Shown here: positions 26,007-34,751 of the stretch, one piece after another
Layout: each line of letters begins with the position of its first letter
How positions within the stretch are numbered: position 1 is the first letter of the stretch
Assembly: GCA_023423895.1 (NCBI GenBank)
Contig: JAFAER010000207.1
Span: 1-64,000, forward strand
DNA from: Pseudomonadota bacterium
GTDB taxonomy: Bacteria; Myxococcota_A; Polyangia; Polyangiales; Polyangiaceae
Length of the DNA stretch: 64,000 bases
Direction of reading: 5' to 3'
Notes under the pieces: generated by a model
Seen by the model: only the letters and a program-made list of their open reading frames with translations
What the model was told of the DNA's origin: nothing
Database searches by the model: none
Position numbers and translations under genes: made by a program

Positions 26007-27413
26007 TCAGCTCGATGCGTCGCTTCGCTCGCTGCTCGACGACGACGCGGGTGCTTCCTGCTCCGGGATCGTCGCCATCGCGATGGTCTCGCCGGAGTCG
26101 AGCTCCGTGCGGGCGAAGCCGCGCGCCCGGTGGTCCGCCGGCGGCGTCGACGACGTGATGCTCGGCCGTGCTTCGGCGCAGGCTGCGCTCAGCGACGATG
26201 CGAGCTCCTCTGGTGTCTGATGGCGATCCTGAGGTTTCCGCGCGCACGCCTTCGCGAACCACGCGTCGATCGCCGGCGGAAGCGCCGGATTCAAGGTAGA
26301 GGGGACGGGAAGCGGCGCGACGCAGATGCTCTTCATGATGTCGGAGATCGAGTCGCCGTCGAAGGGCACGTTCCCGGTCAGCGCGGTGAACGCGGTGGCG
26401 GCGAGACCCCACAGATCGAGCGCGGGATTCGGAGGCGCCTGGGCGCGGAGGTGCTCCGGCGTCATGTAGCTCGGGGTACCCGAGATGAGACCGCCTTCGG
26501 TTGCCTGCGCGCCCATGCGCGAGCGCGCGAGACCGAAGTCGACGAGCTTTGCGCCACCGTGCGGACGATCGGGTTCGTCGACGAGCAGGATGTTCTCCGG
26601 CTTGATGTCACGGTGGATGATCCCGCGCGCATGGGCATCACCGAGCGCGCGCGCGATCTGCTCCACGAAGGACGCGACCTCGACCGGCGGGAGCGGGCCG
26701 ATCCTGTCGATGCGATCGCCCAGCGACTCGCCAGCGAGGTACTCCATGACCAGATACGGCGCGCCGTCGTGCGCGACTCCGTGGTCGTACACCCGGACGA
26801 TGTGCTCGCTTCGCAGCTGCGCGGCCGCGCGTGCCTCGCGCTCGAAGCTCGCGTAGTCGGGCGTCTCGGCGAGACCCGGCTTCATGAACTTGATGGCGAC
26901 GTTGATCCCGAGCGAAAGGTGGACGCCCAGCCACACGCTGGCCATCCCGCCTTCGGCGATCTGCTTCTCGAGACGATACTTGCCGCCGAGTGTCGAACCG
27001 CTCGGAGGAGCGCGATGCGTCGGCATGGCCGCCGCCGCGCGGCTCGTCTGGAAGGTGACGCCTTTTGCGAGCCGCAGCTGGAGCTCGCGAGGGTGAAACG
27101 GCTTGGACAGGAAGTCGTCTGCGCCGGCTTCGAGCGCCTCGATCAGGTCGGCCTTCTCTTGCCGGCCCGTCAGCATCAACACGTAGACGTCTTCGCCGTG
27201 TGGCGTCGTCCGGAGGAGCCGGCATACCTCGAGTCCGGCAAGTCCGGGCATGTCCCAGTCGAGCACCACGATCCGCGGTGCATCCTCGTTCCGGAGGACG
27301 CGCCACGCCTCGATGCCGTCGCGAGCCGTCGTCACCTCGTAGCCCCACCCCCGCAGACACCGTTCAAGGACGCTGAGGATCCCTTGATCGTCGTCCGCCG
27401 CCAGTACGCGCAT
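26007..27413 (-). CDS. Receiver-domain/serine-threonine protein kinase fusion
   Basis: 468 residues. Residues 1-120 are a CheY-like receiver with acidic triad D7-D9, phosphoacceptor D52 (VVLDWDMPG), LTG and LSKPF. Residues 145-405 form a PknB-type kinase: IAEGGMASVWLG, AIKFMK, HRDIKPENILL, DFGLA and GTPSYMTPEHL. The C-terminus is a Ser/Thr-rich tail. It joins two-component input to Ser/Thr phosphorylation in one polypeptide, a build seen in myxobacteria. GTG 27419 is an alternative start. No histidine kinase is adjacent. Confidence 0.93.
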   Translation of the reverse strand: MRVLAADDDQGILSVLERCLRGWGYEVTTARDGIEAWRVLRNEDAPRIVVLDWDMPGLAGLEVCRLLRTTPHGEDVYVLMLTGRQEKADLIEALEAGADDFLSKPFHPRELQLRLAKGVTFQTSRAAAAMPTHRAPPSGSTLGGKYRLEKQIAEGGMASVWLGVHLSLGINVAIKFMKPGLAETPDYASFEREARAAAQLRSEHIVRVYDHGVAHDGAPYLVMEYLAGESLGDRIDRIGPLPPVEVASFVEQIARALGDAHARGIIHRDIKPENILLVDEPDRPHGGAKLVDFGLARSRMGAQATEGGLISGTPSYMTPEHLRAQAPPNPALDLWGLAATAFTALTGNVPFDGDSISDIMKSICVAPLPVPSTLNPALPPAIDAWFAKACARKPQDRHQTPEELASSLSAACAEARPSITSSTPPADHRARGFARTELDSGETIAMATIPEQEAPASSSSSERSDASS

Positions 27414-27566
27414 GGTCACACCGTACGACGGGAGCCGGCCTATCTCAACCGATGGATAGCGGCGAATTCGTCGTTTTCGCCTCGTCTCGCCTCGTCTCGC
27501 TCCACGGACGTGATTGCCGTCCGTTCAGGGTGGACCGCGGCCGTCAGGCCGACCGCAAGCTCGGCT

Positions 27567-28943
27567 TCATTTGTCCCGCACGCAGCGTCCGCCGGCCTTC
27601 CCGTATTTCCGCATGATGGGGGCGGTCCACGGGTCGTCCTCCGACGCGAACGGGAGGTCGTGCCCTTCCCACGCTCCGTTTCGGCCCCAGGTCACCTCGC
27701 GGTCGTCGGGATGTTGTCCGCGAGAGCCGGTGATGGTCGACGTCAGGTCGAACACGTTGCCCGCGAGGTCTGCATGCCCGAACGGACCGTTGCCCTTCGG
27801 GAACCGACCCGGCGCCGAGATGTGGGCCGAGTAGTCCGGGTAGAACGTGTTCGGGTAGGGCGTCGACGGGTACGCATAGCTGTACTTCCAGTTCGCGTAG
27901 GTCGGATCGCCGACCTCACCCTTGCTGTTGTTCGGGACGACGGCGTATTCGCCGTACTTGCCTGACGGCTCGGGTGAGCCGGATCGGGGGCCGAACACGT
28001 CGCCCGGGTACAGGTAGCCAACGGGCGCCGGCGTGTTTCCCCACGGGAACTTGTGATTCTTCGGATCGCCGCCGTGCCACGCGAAGCGCGTCTCCTCGTA
28101 GGTCGGCAGGCGCGAGCCGGGCCAGTCCCACTCGCAGAACGCCATCAGCATGATGGCTGTCACGCAGTTGAGCGCCTTGGCGTCGAGGATGTCCTGCGTG
28201 TACTTGTGCGGAATGTCCCCGAGGACGTCGCGCTGGACGTCATCGGGCAGGCGATACGTGTGCGTGCCGTTCCCGTCGATCTGGCATCCGTAGCGGAACG
28301 GCTGGCCGTCGCGGCCGACCTTGTCGAGGAGCGCCGTTCCTCCGAGCTGGTGCCACACGCTCGAGTGGAGCCTCCGGAAGCCGTTTGCCGCGTTCGCAAG
28401 CGCCGGATCGACGTCCCACCCGTTCGGAACGAAGTCGTCCCAGACCGGATCCCAGCCCACTGGGCGACGCTCCCGGACGAACTTGCGGACGTTCCCGTTC
28501 ACGGCGTCGAGGAACACGCGGAAGCGGCCCGCGGTGACGTGGTACTTGTCCATCGCGACGGGGTTGTTCGGCAGCGGCAGATCGAGCGACGTGCAGCAGC
28601 TCTCGTGTCGGGCCGCCGGGTCGTCCGGCTCGCCGCCTCCGCACGTGTCACCGCCGTAGTGCGGGGTGCAGCTGGGTCGATCGATGCAGACCTTCTGGTA
28701 GCTGCAAGCGTTGGTCGCGCAGTCCGCATTCGTGGAGCACTTCTTCCCGACGGCGCAGCGGGGAGCATTCGATCGACCGCCGCAGTCGACATCGCTCTCG
28801 TCGCCGTTCTGGATCCGGTCATCGGGGCGTCCCGGCCCGGAGGTCGCACTCGGATCGGTCGGGGCCGTGCCCGTGATGGACGCGTCCGTCGAACACGCCG
28901 CTGCGACGAACGCCGTCACGATCCCAGCCAGGTAGGTCCTCAT
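27567..28943 (-). CDS. SUMF1/FGE-like lipoprotein
   Basis: 458 residues. Lipobox FVAAAC and a Cys-rich linker (CGGRSNAPRCAVGKKC; CTPHYGGDTCGGG) typical of myxobacterial surface proteins precede an FGE-sulfatase-type domain: MDKYHVTAGRFRVFLDAVNG, SRLPTYEETRFAWHGG, GPFGHADLAGNVFDLT, and a final GGRCVRDK. Family members include formylglycine-generating enzymes, but most bacterial lipoprotein versions lack the catalytic cysteine pair and serve as binding modules; I cannot confirm activity. AGGA lies seven bases before ATG 28943. Divergent from the Tat-AKR gene. Confidence 0.85.
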   Translation of the reverse strand: MRTYLAGIVTAFVAAACSTDASITGTAPTDPSATSGPGRPDDRIQNGDESDVDCGGRSNAPRCAVGKKCSTNADCATNACSYQKVCIDRPSCTPHYGGDTCGGGEPDDPAARHESCCTSLDLPLPNNPVAMDKYHVTAGRFRVFLDAVNGNVRKFVRERRPVGWDPVWDDFVPNGWDVDPALANAANGFRRLHSSVWHQLGGTALLDKVGRDGQPFRYGCQIDGNGTHTYRLPDDVQRDVLGDIPHKYTQDILDAKALNCVTAIMLMAFCEWDWPGSRLPTYEETRFAWHGGDPKNHKFPWGNTPAPVGYLYPGDVFGPRSGSPEPSGKYGEYAVVPNNSKGEVGDPTYANWKYSYAYPSTPYPNTFYPDYSAHISAPGRFPKGNGPFGHADLAGNVFDLTSTITGSRGQHPDDREVTWGRNGAWEGHDLPFASEDDPWTAPIMRKYGKAGGRCVRDK

Positions 28944-29215
28944 CTCGAATCCTCGCGGACCCCTCCGAGAGGTCCAGCGGCCTCTCGAGCAAGACCCGAG
29001 CGAGCACGAGGACGGTGCCGCTGCGATCAGCCAAGATGCCGTCGAATCGACGGCATTCGCGCCGGCGCGGCAGCTCGTCGCGCGCCGATCGGGACGCGGA
29101 TGCAGCAAGCGTGGCGACAATGCCTGTCGCTGGCTGCTGCGGGCGGGGGGGCCGATACCCGAACGTGGAAAGCGCCCTGGCGTGGACTGGTATGCGGACT
29201 GCAGCCGGTGCGGCC

Positions 29216-30271
29216 ATGACCGATACCCGTCGCATCCCTCGGCGCACCTTTCTCGGCGTGGCAGGCGTGGTCGCGCTCTCCGCGTGCAAGCGCAAGGACG
29301 TCGGCAGCGGCGCACCCGCGCTGCACGAAGGGACGGTGGCGCGGTCGCCGAGAGGCGAGGACATGGTTGCTCAGCGGCCGCTCGGGAAGACGGGCGTGAA
29401 CGTCTCCATGGTCGGTCTCGGCGGCTACCACCTCGGAAACGTCGGCGACGAGAAGGAAGCTGCACGCATGGTGCACGCCGCGATCGAGCGCGGCATGACC
29501 TTCATGGACAACTGCTGGGACTATCACGACGGCAAGAGTGAAGAGTGGATGGGCAAGGCCCTCGCGCAGGACGGCTACCGTCAGAAGGCGTTCCTGATGA
29601 CGAAGGTCGACGGGCGGACGAAGAAGGCCGCGGCCGATCAGCTCGAAGAGTCACTTCGTCGCCTGCGCACGGACACCATCGAGCTCGTCCAGCTGCACGA
29701 GATCATCCGCGACAGCGACCCCGAACGGTGCTTCGCGCCCGGTGGAGCGATCGAGGCCATGATCGACGCGAGGCGCGCGGGGAAGCTTCGCTTCATCGGC
29801 TTCACCGGGCACAAGGATCCGAGCATCCATCTCGCGATGCTGAAGGCCGCCGACGCGCACGGCTTCGCGTTCGACGCGGTGCAGATGCCGCTCAACGTCC
29901 TCGACGCGCACTACCGCAGCTTCGAGCAGATGGTCCTCCCAGTCCTCGTGCAGAAGGGGATCGGCGTGCTCGGGATGAAGCCCATGTCGGCGGGCAAGAT
30001 CATCGAGACGAAGAAGGTGACCCCGATCGAGTGCCTTCACTATGCGATGAGCCTTCCCACGTCCGTCGTCATCACGGGTTGCGACAGCATGGAGATCCTC
30101 GAACAGGCGATCGTCGCGGCGACGACCTACGAGCCCATGCCCGCGGAGAAGGTGACGGCGCTCCTCGACCGGACCCGCGAGCTCGCCATGGGCGGCAAGC
30201 TCGAGCTGTTCAAGACGACGACCGAGCACGACGGGACTGTGCGGCACCCCGAGTGGCTCGAGTCCGCCTGA
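29216..30271 (+). CDS. Exported aldo/keto reductase with Tat signal
   Basis: 351 residues. The N-terminus has a twin-arginine motif (RRTFLG) followed by a hydrophobic stretch and a lipobox-like ALSAC, so the enzyme is probably folded in the cytoplasm and exported as a Tat lipoprotein. The AKR core begins near residue 52 (RPLGKTGVNVSMVGLGGYHLG), with catalytic Asp/Tyr in MDNCWDYHDG, Lys in LMTKVDG and His in QLHEI. The exported location implies it carries cofactor through the Tat system. ATG 29216 is used; ATG 29192 is in frame upstream. Confidence 0.87.
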   Translation: MTDTRRIPRRTFLGVAGVVALSACKRKDVGSGAPALHEGTVARSPRGEDMVAQRPLGKTGVNVSMVGLGGYHLGNVGDEKEAARMVHAAIERGMTFMDNCWDYHDGKSEEWMGKALAQDGYRQKAFLMTKVDGRTKKAAADQLEESLRRLRTDTIELVQLHEIIRDSDPERCFAPGGAIEAMIDARRAGKLRFIGFTGHKDPSIHLAMLKAADAHGFAFDAVQMPLNVLDAHYRSFEQMVLPVLVQKGIGVLGMKPMSAGKIIETKKVTPIECLHYAMSLPTSVVITGCDSMEILEQAIVAATTYEPMPAEKVTALLDRTRELAMGGKLELFKTTTEHDGTVRHPEWLESA

Positions 30272-30290
30272 CGCAGGCACGCACGCCCCC

Positions 30291-30330
30291 GAGAAGCGGA
30301 GAAGCGGAGAAGCGGAGAAGCGGAGAAGGG
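30291..30330 (+). repeat. 8-bp tandem repeat GAGAAGCG, four copies plus one variant
   Basis: Five consecutive units, the last GAGAAGGG, start 20 bases after the Tat-AKR stop. An 8-base period cannot preserve frame, consistent with a noncoding location. Confidence 0.95.
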
Positions 30331-30392
30331 GAAGCGCGTTGCGGACGGCGGCCGCGTCGCCAGAAATTTGCGCTTTGGGCGGGGTTGTGTGG

Positions 30393-30420
30393 TTGACCTT
30401 TCGCGATTCGCGATTACAAC
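30393..30420 (+). promoter_or_regulatory. Sigma-70-type promoter with overlapping dyad
   Basis: TTGACC and TACAAC separated by 16 bases, ending 16 bases before ATG 30437, so the leader would be very short. The spacer holds TCGCGA-T-TCGCGA (30401-30413), a dyad that could serve as a repressor site. Confidence 0.6.
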
Positions 30421-30436
30421 GTGCCGCACTGTAGGC

Positions 30437-31219
30437 ATGAAAACCACCTTCTCTACCGGGCTGTCCCTCCTCTTCATCTCCGCTCTCGCGATGGCCGGCT
30501 GCTCGACCGGCAACGATGAGGCGACCGCCGAGCAGGACGTCGAGAGCAGCGAGGCTGCCATCACGTCGTGCGGCGCGGCGAAGTACAACGAGGCTCTCGC
30601 GCACTACAAGAACGCGGTTGCCTGGTCGAAGGACCGCCTCGCCAACGGAGTGTGCGAGTCGGAGCACGGCTATCTCTGGGGCATCGCCGATGAAGCGTCC
30701 CGCGCGGTCATGACGTGCAGCGCGTTCCGCGACACGATCAAGACGAGTCCGTGGGCGCAGCCGGTTCGCACGGTGCTCGGGCCGTCGCTGACGCTGCGGA
30801 GCCTCACCGGCGAGCTCGCCGTGATCAAGGACTCGTCCTGGCAGAACTGGACGGGCGTCGACGCGTTCTTCACCAAGGGCGGCCTCAGCTTCTGGGCGCG
30901 CGCCGAAGGCGCTTACGGCTATGCGGTGAAGATCGACTTCGCCGCCAACGGCAAGGCCACCTGGGGTTATCTCCACTACGATGAGGCGTCGGGCGACATC
31001 ACCTGGCGTACCGAGCCGGCGACGTTCTCGATCGCGAAGCCGAACGGCGAGAAGGGCAAGCGCACCGTGAAGGTCGTCCACGGTGGCAAGACCGAGACGT
31101 ACACGCTCGGGGTCGAGAGCGGCTGGGAGTACAACGACGCGCCGCTGTTCACGCTGACGCCCGGCACCGGATCGACGCAGACGAAGCTGTACAGCCTCGT
31201 CTCCGAGTGCGACGCCTGA
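30437..31219 (+). CDS. Putative secreted lipoprotein
   Basis: 260 residues with a lipobox (ALAMAGC) and the ESSEAAIT segment common after signal peptides of myxobacterial secreted proteins. The body contains four Cys and aromatic-rich segments (GGLSFWARAEGAYGYAVKIDF; GWEYNDAPLFTL). No family is recognised. It has its own well-defined promoter and a strong downstream hairpin, so it is a monocistronic gene. Confidence 0.7.
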   Translation: MKTTFSTGLSLLFISALAMAGCSTGNDEATAEQDVESSEAAITSCGAAKYNEALAHYKNAVAWSKDRLANGVCESEHGYLWGIADEASRAVMTCSAFRDTIKTSPWAQPVRTVLGPSLTLRSLTGELAVIKDSSWQNWTGVDAFFTKGGLSFWARAEGAYGYAVKIDFAANGKATWGYLHYDEASGDITWRTEPATFSIAKPNGEKGKRTVKVVHGGKTETYTLGVESGWEYNDAPLFTLTPGTGSTQTKLYSLVSECDA

Positions 31220-31248
31220 GCATCGAACCCGCGCGCCGTGACCCGCGG

Positions 31249-31281
31249 ACCGGCGGGGTGCCATCGAGCACCACCGCCGGT
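31249..31281. terminator. Long hairpin between convergent genes
   Basis: ACCGGCGG-GGTGC pairs with GCACC-A-CCGCCGGT (13 pairs, one bulged A) around a six-base loop. It lies between the 31219 stop and the convergent pirin stop at 31311 and could end both transcripts. No T-run. Confidence 0.55.
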
Positions 31282-31310
31282 CATCCGTGTGCGCCGGCGC
31301 GCTGGCTGGT

Positions 31311-32351
31311 CTAACGCTCGAGCCGCTCGATGCGGCCGTCGGCGTGTTTCGCGAACCGCGTCTCGTCGCGGCCGTGCACGGGGGCGTTGTTCGACCACGG
31401 CCAGCCGCCGAACCGCGTGCGCTGGTAGTCGAGCATCGCCTGCTGGACCTCCGCACGCGTGTTCATCACGAACGGGCCGTATTGCACGACCGGCTGCCCG
31501 ATCGGGCGGCCCTGGAGCATCAGGATGTCGACGGCCTCGTCTCCGGCCTCGAGCTTCAGCGCGCGATCGCTCTTCACGACGATCGCTGCGTGCGAGCGGA
31601 GCACCTCGCCGTCGATCGCGAGCGACGAGCCGCGGAAGAAGTAGAGCGTGCGCGTGATCTTCGGGTCCGTCGTCGGAGGCAACGTCCACGACGCACCGGG
31701 CTCGAGCTTCATCGACCAGATGGCGACATCGGTATCGGGCCGCGACGCCCACGAACGCGGCGGCGGGCTCGGCGGGCGCTTGTCGCCGAGCTGCCCGGCG
31801 ATGACGGTGACCTCGGTCTTCTTCCCGGCGTCGTCGGTGAACGTGACCGTCGGGATGTCGCCGCGCCACAACATCGCGAAGTGCGGGGGCACGAGCTTGT
31901 CTTCCTTCGGGAGGTTCAGCCAGATCTGGAAGAGCTCGAGCGGGTTCGCCTTTTCCTTCTCGAGGAGCGGGAACATCTCGCAGTGCACGATGCCTTCGCC
32001 GGCCGTGAGCCACTGCACGTCGCCAGCGCCGAAGCGCGCAGTGGCGCCGAGCGAATCGGAGTGATCGATGTAGCCGCTCCGCATGATCGTGACGGTCTCG
32101 AAGCCGCGATGAGGATGTTGCGGGAAGCCGGGGACGACGTCCCCGTGGTACATGCGCCACCCGTCCTTGCCCTCGAAGTCCTGGCCGATGTTCCGCCCGC
32201 GCAGGAGCTCGCGCGCGGGCCCGAGATCGTCGGTGCCGGCGGGATAGCGGTCATCGTGGTGAACGCAGAAGAGGAACGGGTCTGCGGTCACCCACGGAAA
32301 GCCGAGCGGGCTCGTCTCGAGGATACTGTTGGATTGGCTCACGCGCGCCAT
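31311..32351 (-). CDS. Pirin-family bicupin protein
   Basis: 346 residues of two cupin domains. The N-terminal metal site is shown by HPHRGFETV (about 80-88) and the later EGIVHCEMFP, with His and Glu ligands in their usual places; a C-terminal cupin follows (GPFVMNTRAEVQQAMLDYQ is the pirin tail). Bacterial pirins act as quercetinases or as redox-responsive regulators; the role here is open. The 32373 gene lies 21 bases upstream on the same strand. Confidence 0.92.
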   Translation of the reverse strand: MARVSQSNSILETSPLGFPWVTADPFLFCVHHDDRYPAGTDDLGPARELLRGRNIGQDFEGKDGWRMYHGDVVPGFPQHPHRGFETVTIMRSGYIDHSDSLGATARFGAGDVQWLTAGEGIVHCEMFPLLEKEKANPLELFQIWLNLPKEDKLVPPHFAMLWRGDIPTVTFTDDAGKKTEVTVIAGQLGDKRPPSPPPRSWASRPDTDVAIWSMKLEPGASWTLPPTTDPKITRTLYFFRGSSLAIDGEVLRSHAAIVVKSDRALKLEAGDEAVDILMLQGRPIGQPVVQYGPFVMNTRAEVQQAMLDYQRTRFGGWPWSNNAPVHGRDETRFAKHADGRIERLER

Positions 32352-32372
32352 TGTAGTTCCGATCCGCCCGCT

Positions 32373-33065
32373 TCACGAAGGGCGACGTCCGGTCTTCCAC
32401 GTCGTGCCGAGCAGGCTCTCGTCGTCCTCGTCTGCTCGTTCTTCGTCGTCGTCCGGAACGCTGAGCCTCGTGCGCTCGTCCTCGGGCACCCAGCCGTGCG
32501 ATCGGAGAAAGACGCGGATCTTGCCGACCCATTCCACCGAATCGGTGTGGGCCAGGAAGGCCTCGGTGAGACGCACCGTCGACGGCACGCCCGCGTCGAT
32601 CTCGAGGAGGATGCGAGCCACGTCGATCTCGGGGCCCACCTGGCTGTTGATGAACTGAACCGCAGGGACCACATCACGGCCAGGCTCCACCTTGCGGATG
32701 CTCTTCGTGTCGAGGCAGACGTTCGAGAGATCCACGAGACGAGTGCGAGCGACGACCTCGTTCGTGCCGCGCACGGTGACGTCGAGCACGCCGTCCTCGA
32801 CGCGAAGGACGAGGCCGCTCACGTCGGGAGCCCGCCGCCACCGCCAGAAGCCGACGGCGGCGGAGCCGAGGATGACCGCGGCGCCGACCTCCGCTTGTCC
32901 TGCCGCCGCCGCGACTGCGCCTGCTACGGTCCCTGCGATTCCGATCTGCAGCGCGGCTCGCGCGGGCGCGACGTGGCGCTCTTGATCGTTGGCCACGTAG
33001 ACGAGCTCCGAGCACGCGCGCTCCCGCCGCGAGACCTCATCCTTGGCGCGGTAGGGGCTTCGCAC
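32373..33065 (-). CDS. Hypothetical membrane protein
   Basis: 230 residues from GTG 33065. One or two hydrophobic segments (ALQIGIAGTVAGAVAAAAG; VGAAVILGSAAVGFW) near residues 38-72 are followed by a soluble beta-rich domain (VLRVEDGVLDVTVRG; VEPGRDVVPAVQFINSQ) and an acidic tail. No family is recognised. Close spacing to pirin suggests a common transcript. Confidence 0.6.
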   Translation of the reverse strand: MRSPYRAKDEVSRRERACSELVYVANDQERHVAPARAALQIGIAGTVAGAVAAAAGQAEVGAAVILGSAAVGFWRWRRAPDVSGLVLRVEDGVLDVTVRGTNEVVARTRLVDLSNVCLDTKSIRKVEPGRDVVPAVQFINSQVGPEIDVARILLEIDAGVPSTVRLTEAFLAHTDSVEWVGKIRVFLRSHGWVPEDERTRLSVPDDDEERADEDDESLLGTTWKTGRRPS

Positions 33066-33129
33066 ACCGAGGATCTAGCGAGGCCGGAGAGGATCGCCAA
33101 GGAGCCGCGCGCCGCGAAGGCCGCGAGGT

Positions 33130-33840
33130 TCAGGGTTTGTGCGCGAGGCGCTTCTTGCTGCCGTCCGGAAGCTCGACCTCGATCCACGTCTCGCCGACGC
33201 TCGTGACGACGATCTCGCCGAACTTCTTGTGCGTGAGACGCTGTCCGAGCTCGAAGTGACCGTCCGCGTTGTACGGGACCGGGCCAGTGGGCTTCAGAGA
33301 CGCCGGAGTCTCCGTTTGGGTCGGCTCGGGCGGAAGCACATGCTTCTTCAGCACGTCGGCGATGGCTCGACGCTGCTCCGGCCCACGATGGTATTCCGAG
33401 AGGAGCGCGATCCGCGCCAGGAGCTCCTCTTCGACGCTCTGAATCGCGTCGAAGATGCCCTCGGAGGTGTCTGCGCCACAGGTCCAGGCGACATGGCGAG
33501 CCGCCTGCGGGATCCGATGCCCGTCGCCGAACGTCTCGTTGCGCGCCGCCGTGCAGTCCTTGGCTGCGCTCTTCACGGCCTTGAGCGCCTCAGCCGTCGG
33601 AGTGGTGAGCCAGGCTTCGGCCGTTTCGAGCGCCTTCTGCGGGCGCAGGTCGTCCTTCCGGCGGTCGGCCCATTCCTCGAGGATCAGCGTGCGGACCATC
33701 TCGATGGCCGCGCGGATGAGGACCTCTTGCGGGACGGACTCGAGGGCGGCGGCCCATTCGGTCGCCGGCAACCCTTTCACCGGATCTCCGCGAAGGGCGA
33801 GGAGGCGATCGAACTTCCCGGAAAGAGCGGCGCGATCCAC
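33130..33840 (-). CDS. Hypothetical protein with helical domain and C-terminal beta module
   Basis: About 236 residues. Residues 1-170 are mostly helical with an intact-looking repeat-free core (DRLLALRGDPVKGLPATEWAAAL). The last 40 residues (FELGQRLTHKKFGEIVVTS) follow the G-x-x-V-x-H-x-x-F-G-x-x-x-V pattern of a small SH3-like barrel found at the end of UvrD-type helicases and of many myxobacterial proteins. GTG 33840 is chosen; upstream residues look like noise. It precedes the 32373 gene by 64 bases. Confidence 0.55.
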   Translation of the reverse strand: MDRAALSGKFDRLLALRGDPVKGLPATEWAAALESVPQEVLIRAAIEMVRTLILEEWADRRKDDLRPQKALETAEAWLTTPTAEALKAVKSAAKDCTAARNETFGDGHRIPQAARHVAWTCGADTSEGIFDAIQSVEEELLARIALLSEYHRGPEQRRAIADVLKKHVLPPEPTQTETPASLKPTGPVPYNADGHFELGQRLTHKKFGEIVVTSVGETWIEVELPDGSKKRLAHKP

Positions 33841-33984
33841 GGCTGCGACGCTAGCACGGGACGGCGAGCAGGGGAGCCTCGACTCGCGCGCTCGGCGAGG
33901 TGGGGACGAGGTGGGGATCCGACGTCGCACCGTCGGCTGCCGGGCCCGCGAAGACGCGGTGCCCGCGTGGCGAAGCGCGTCACG

Positions 33985-34030
33985 CGAGTATCACCACGGG
34001 CCCGGTGCGAGTATCACCGAGGGCCCGGTG
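33985..34030 (+). repeat. 23-bp tandem duplication at a lipoprotein start
   Basis: Two adjacent 23-base units (33985-34007, 34008-34030) differ at two bases. The second ends in the GTG used as the likely start of the 34028 gene. Confidence 0.9.
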
Positions 34031-34675
34031 CGAAGCCTGCCCTTTGCCTGCTGCGCGTTCGTGCTCGCATCACTCGGCTCGGCGGGGTGCGCGCACTACG
34101 AGACGGTCGCCGTCGGCGAAGCGCTCACCGTCGGCGACGGCCGCGTCTCACCGGCGCTCGCCGTCGAAGCGGCGATGGGCACGGGCTCGTCGCGCGACGG
34201 CGGCAGCGTCTTCGCGCAGACACGCGCACGCGGCATCGTCGGGCCCGTACGGCAGCAGATCGCCGGCTTCGCCGGGGTGTCCACGCTGCGTTGGATCAGC
34301 GAGCGCGCGCCGCTCTGGCTGCATCTCGACGTCGGCCCCGGGCTCGAGCACTACTCGGGGACGCTCTTCTTCGAGGCGATCGCGCATGCGAAGGTGGGCT
34401 CCGGGTTCGTGCTCGCACAGGTCGTCGAGCCCTACGCGCCGCTCAATCCGTGGGGCGTCGAAGCGCACGGCGCCGCGCGACCGGTCGCCGTCGACCCCCT
34501 CGACCCCCTCGCGCTCGACTCGGCGCTTGCGAGCCGCCATGTCCTTCGGAGGCGCGTGCTTCTCACGCTCGCGCTCGGCGGCGACGTCGATGCACGCTTC
34601 ACGCGGGATCCGCTCTACGTCGTCTCGCTGATGGTCGGCATCGCGCACGTCGAGGAGCTCCGGCGCTTGCGCTGA
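34028..34675 (+). CDS. Putative lipoprotein, function unknown
   Basis: 215 residues from GTG 34028, giving a signal peptide with the lipobox GSAGC. The rest has alternating hydrophobic strands (PLWLHLDVGPGLEHYSGTLFF; GSGFVLAQVVEPY; LYVVSLMVGIAHV), compatible with a small beta barrel or sandwich. The start is not supported by a Shine-Dalgarno, and the repeat unit covers it. Codon bias favours this frame throughout. Confidence 0.6.
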   Translation: MRSLPFACCAFVLASLGSAGCAHYETVAVGEALTVGDGRVSPALAVEAAMGTGSSRDGGSVFAQTRARGIVGPVRQQIAGFAGVSTLRWISERAPLWLHLDVGPGLEHYSGTLFFEAIAHAKVGSGFVLAQVVEPYAPLNPWGVEAHGAARPVAVDPLDPLALDSALASRHVLRRRVLLTLALGGDVDARFTRDPLYVVSLMVGIAHVEELRRLR

Positions 34676-34751
34676 GCGAGCCGAACGACTTCATCGGTCG
34701 CGCTTCACTTCGGCGGTGCCGGATCCAAGATCCGGTCTTCAGGCCTTTCGA

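Noticed and set aside
25776..27965. Full 729-residue plus-strand frame
   Set aside because: Only the first 65 or so residues look protein-like (zinc finger relic); the rest is antisense of the receiver-kinase gene.
30291..30330. GAGAAGCG repeats as a CRISPR or direct-repeat array
   Set aside because: Units are contiguous with no spacers and only 8 bases long.
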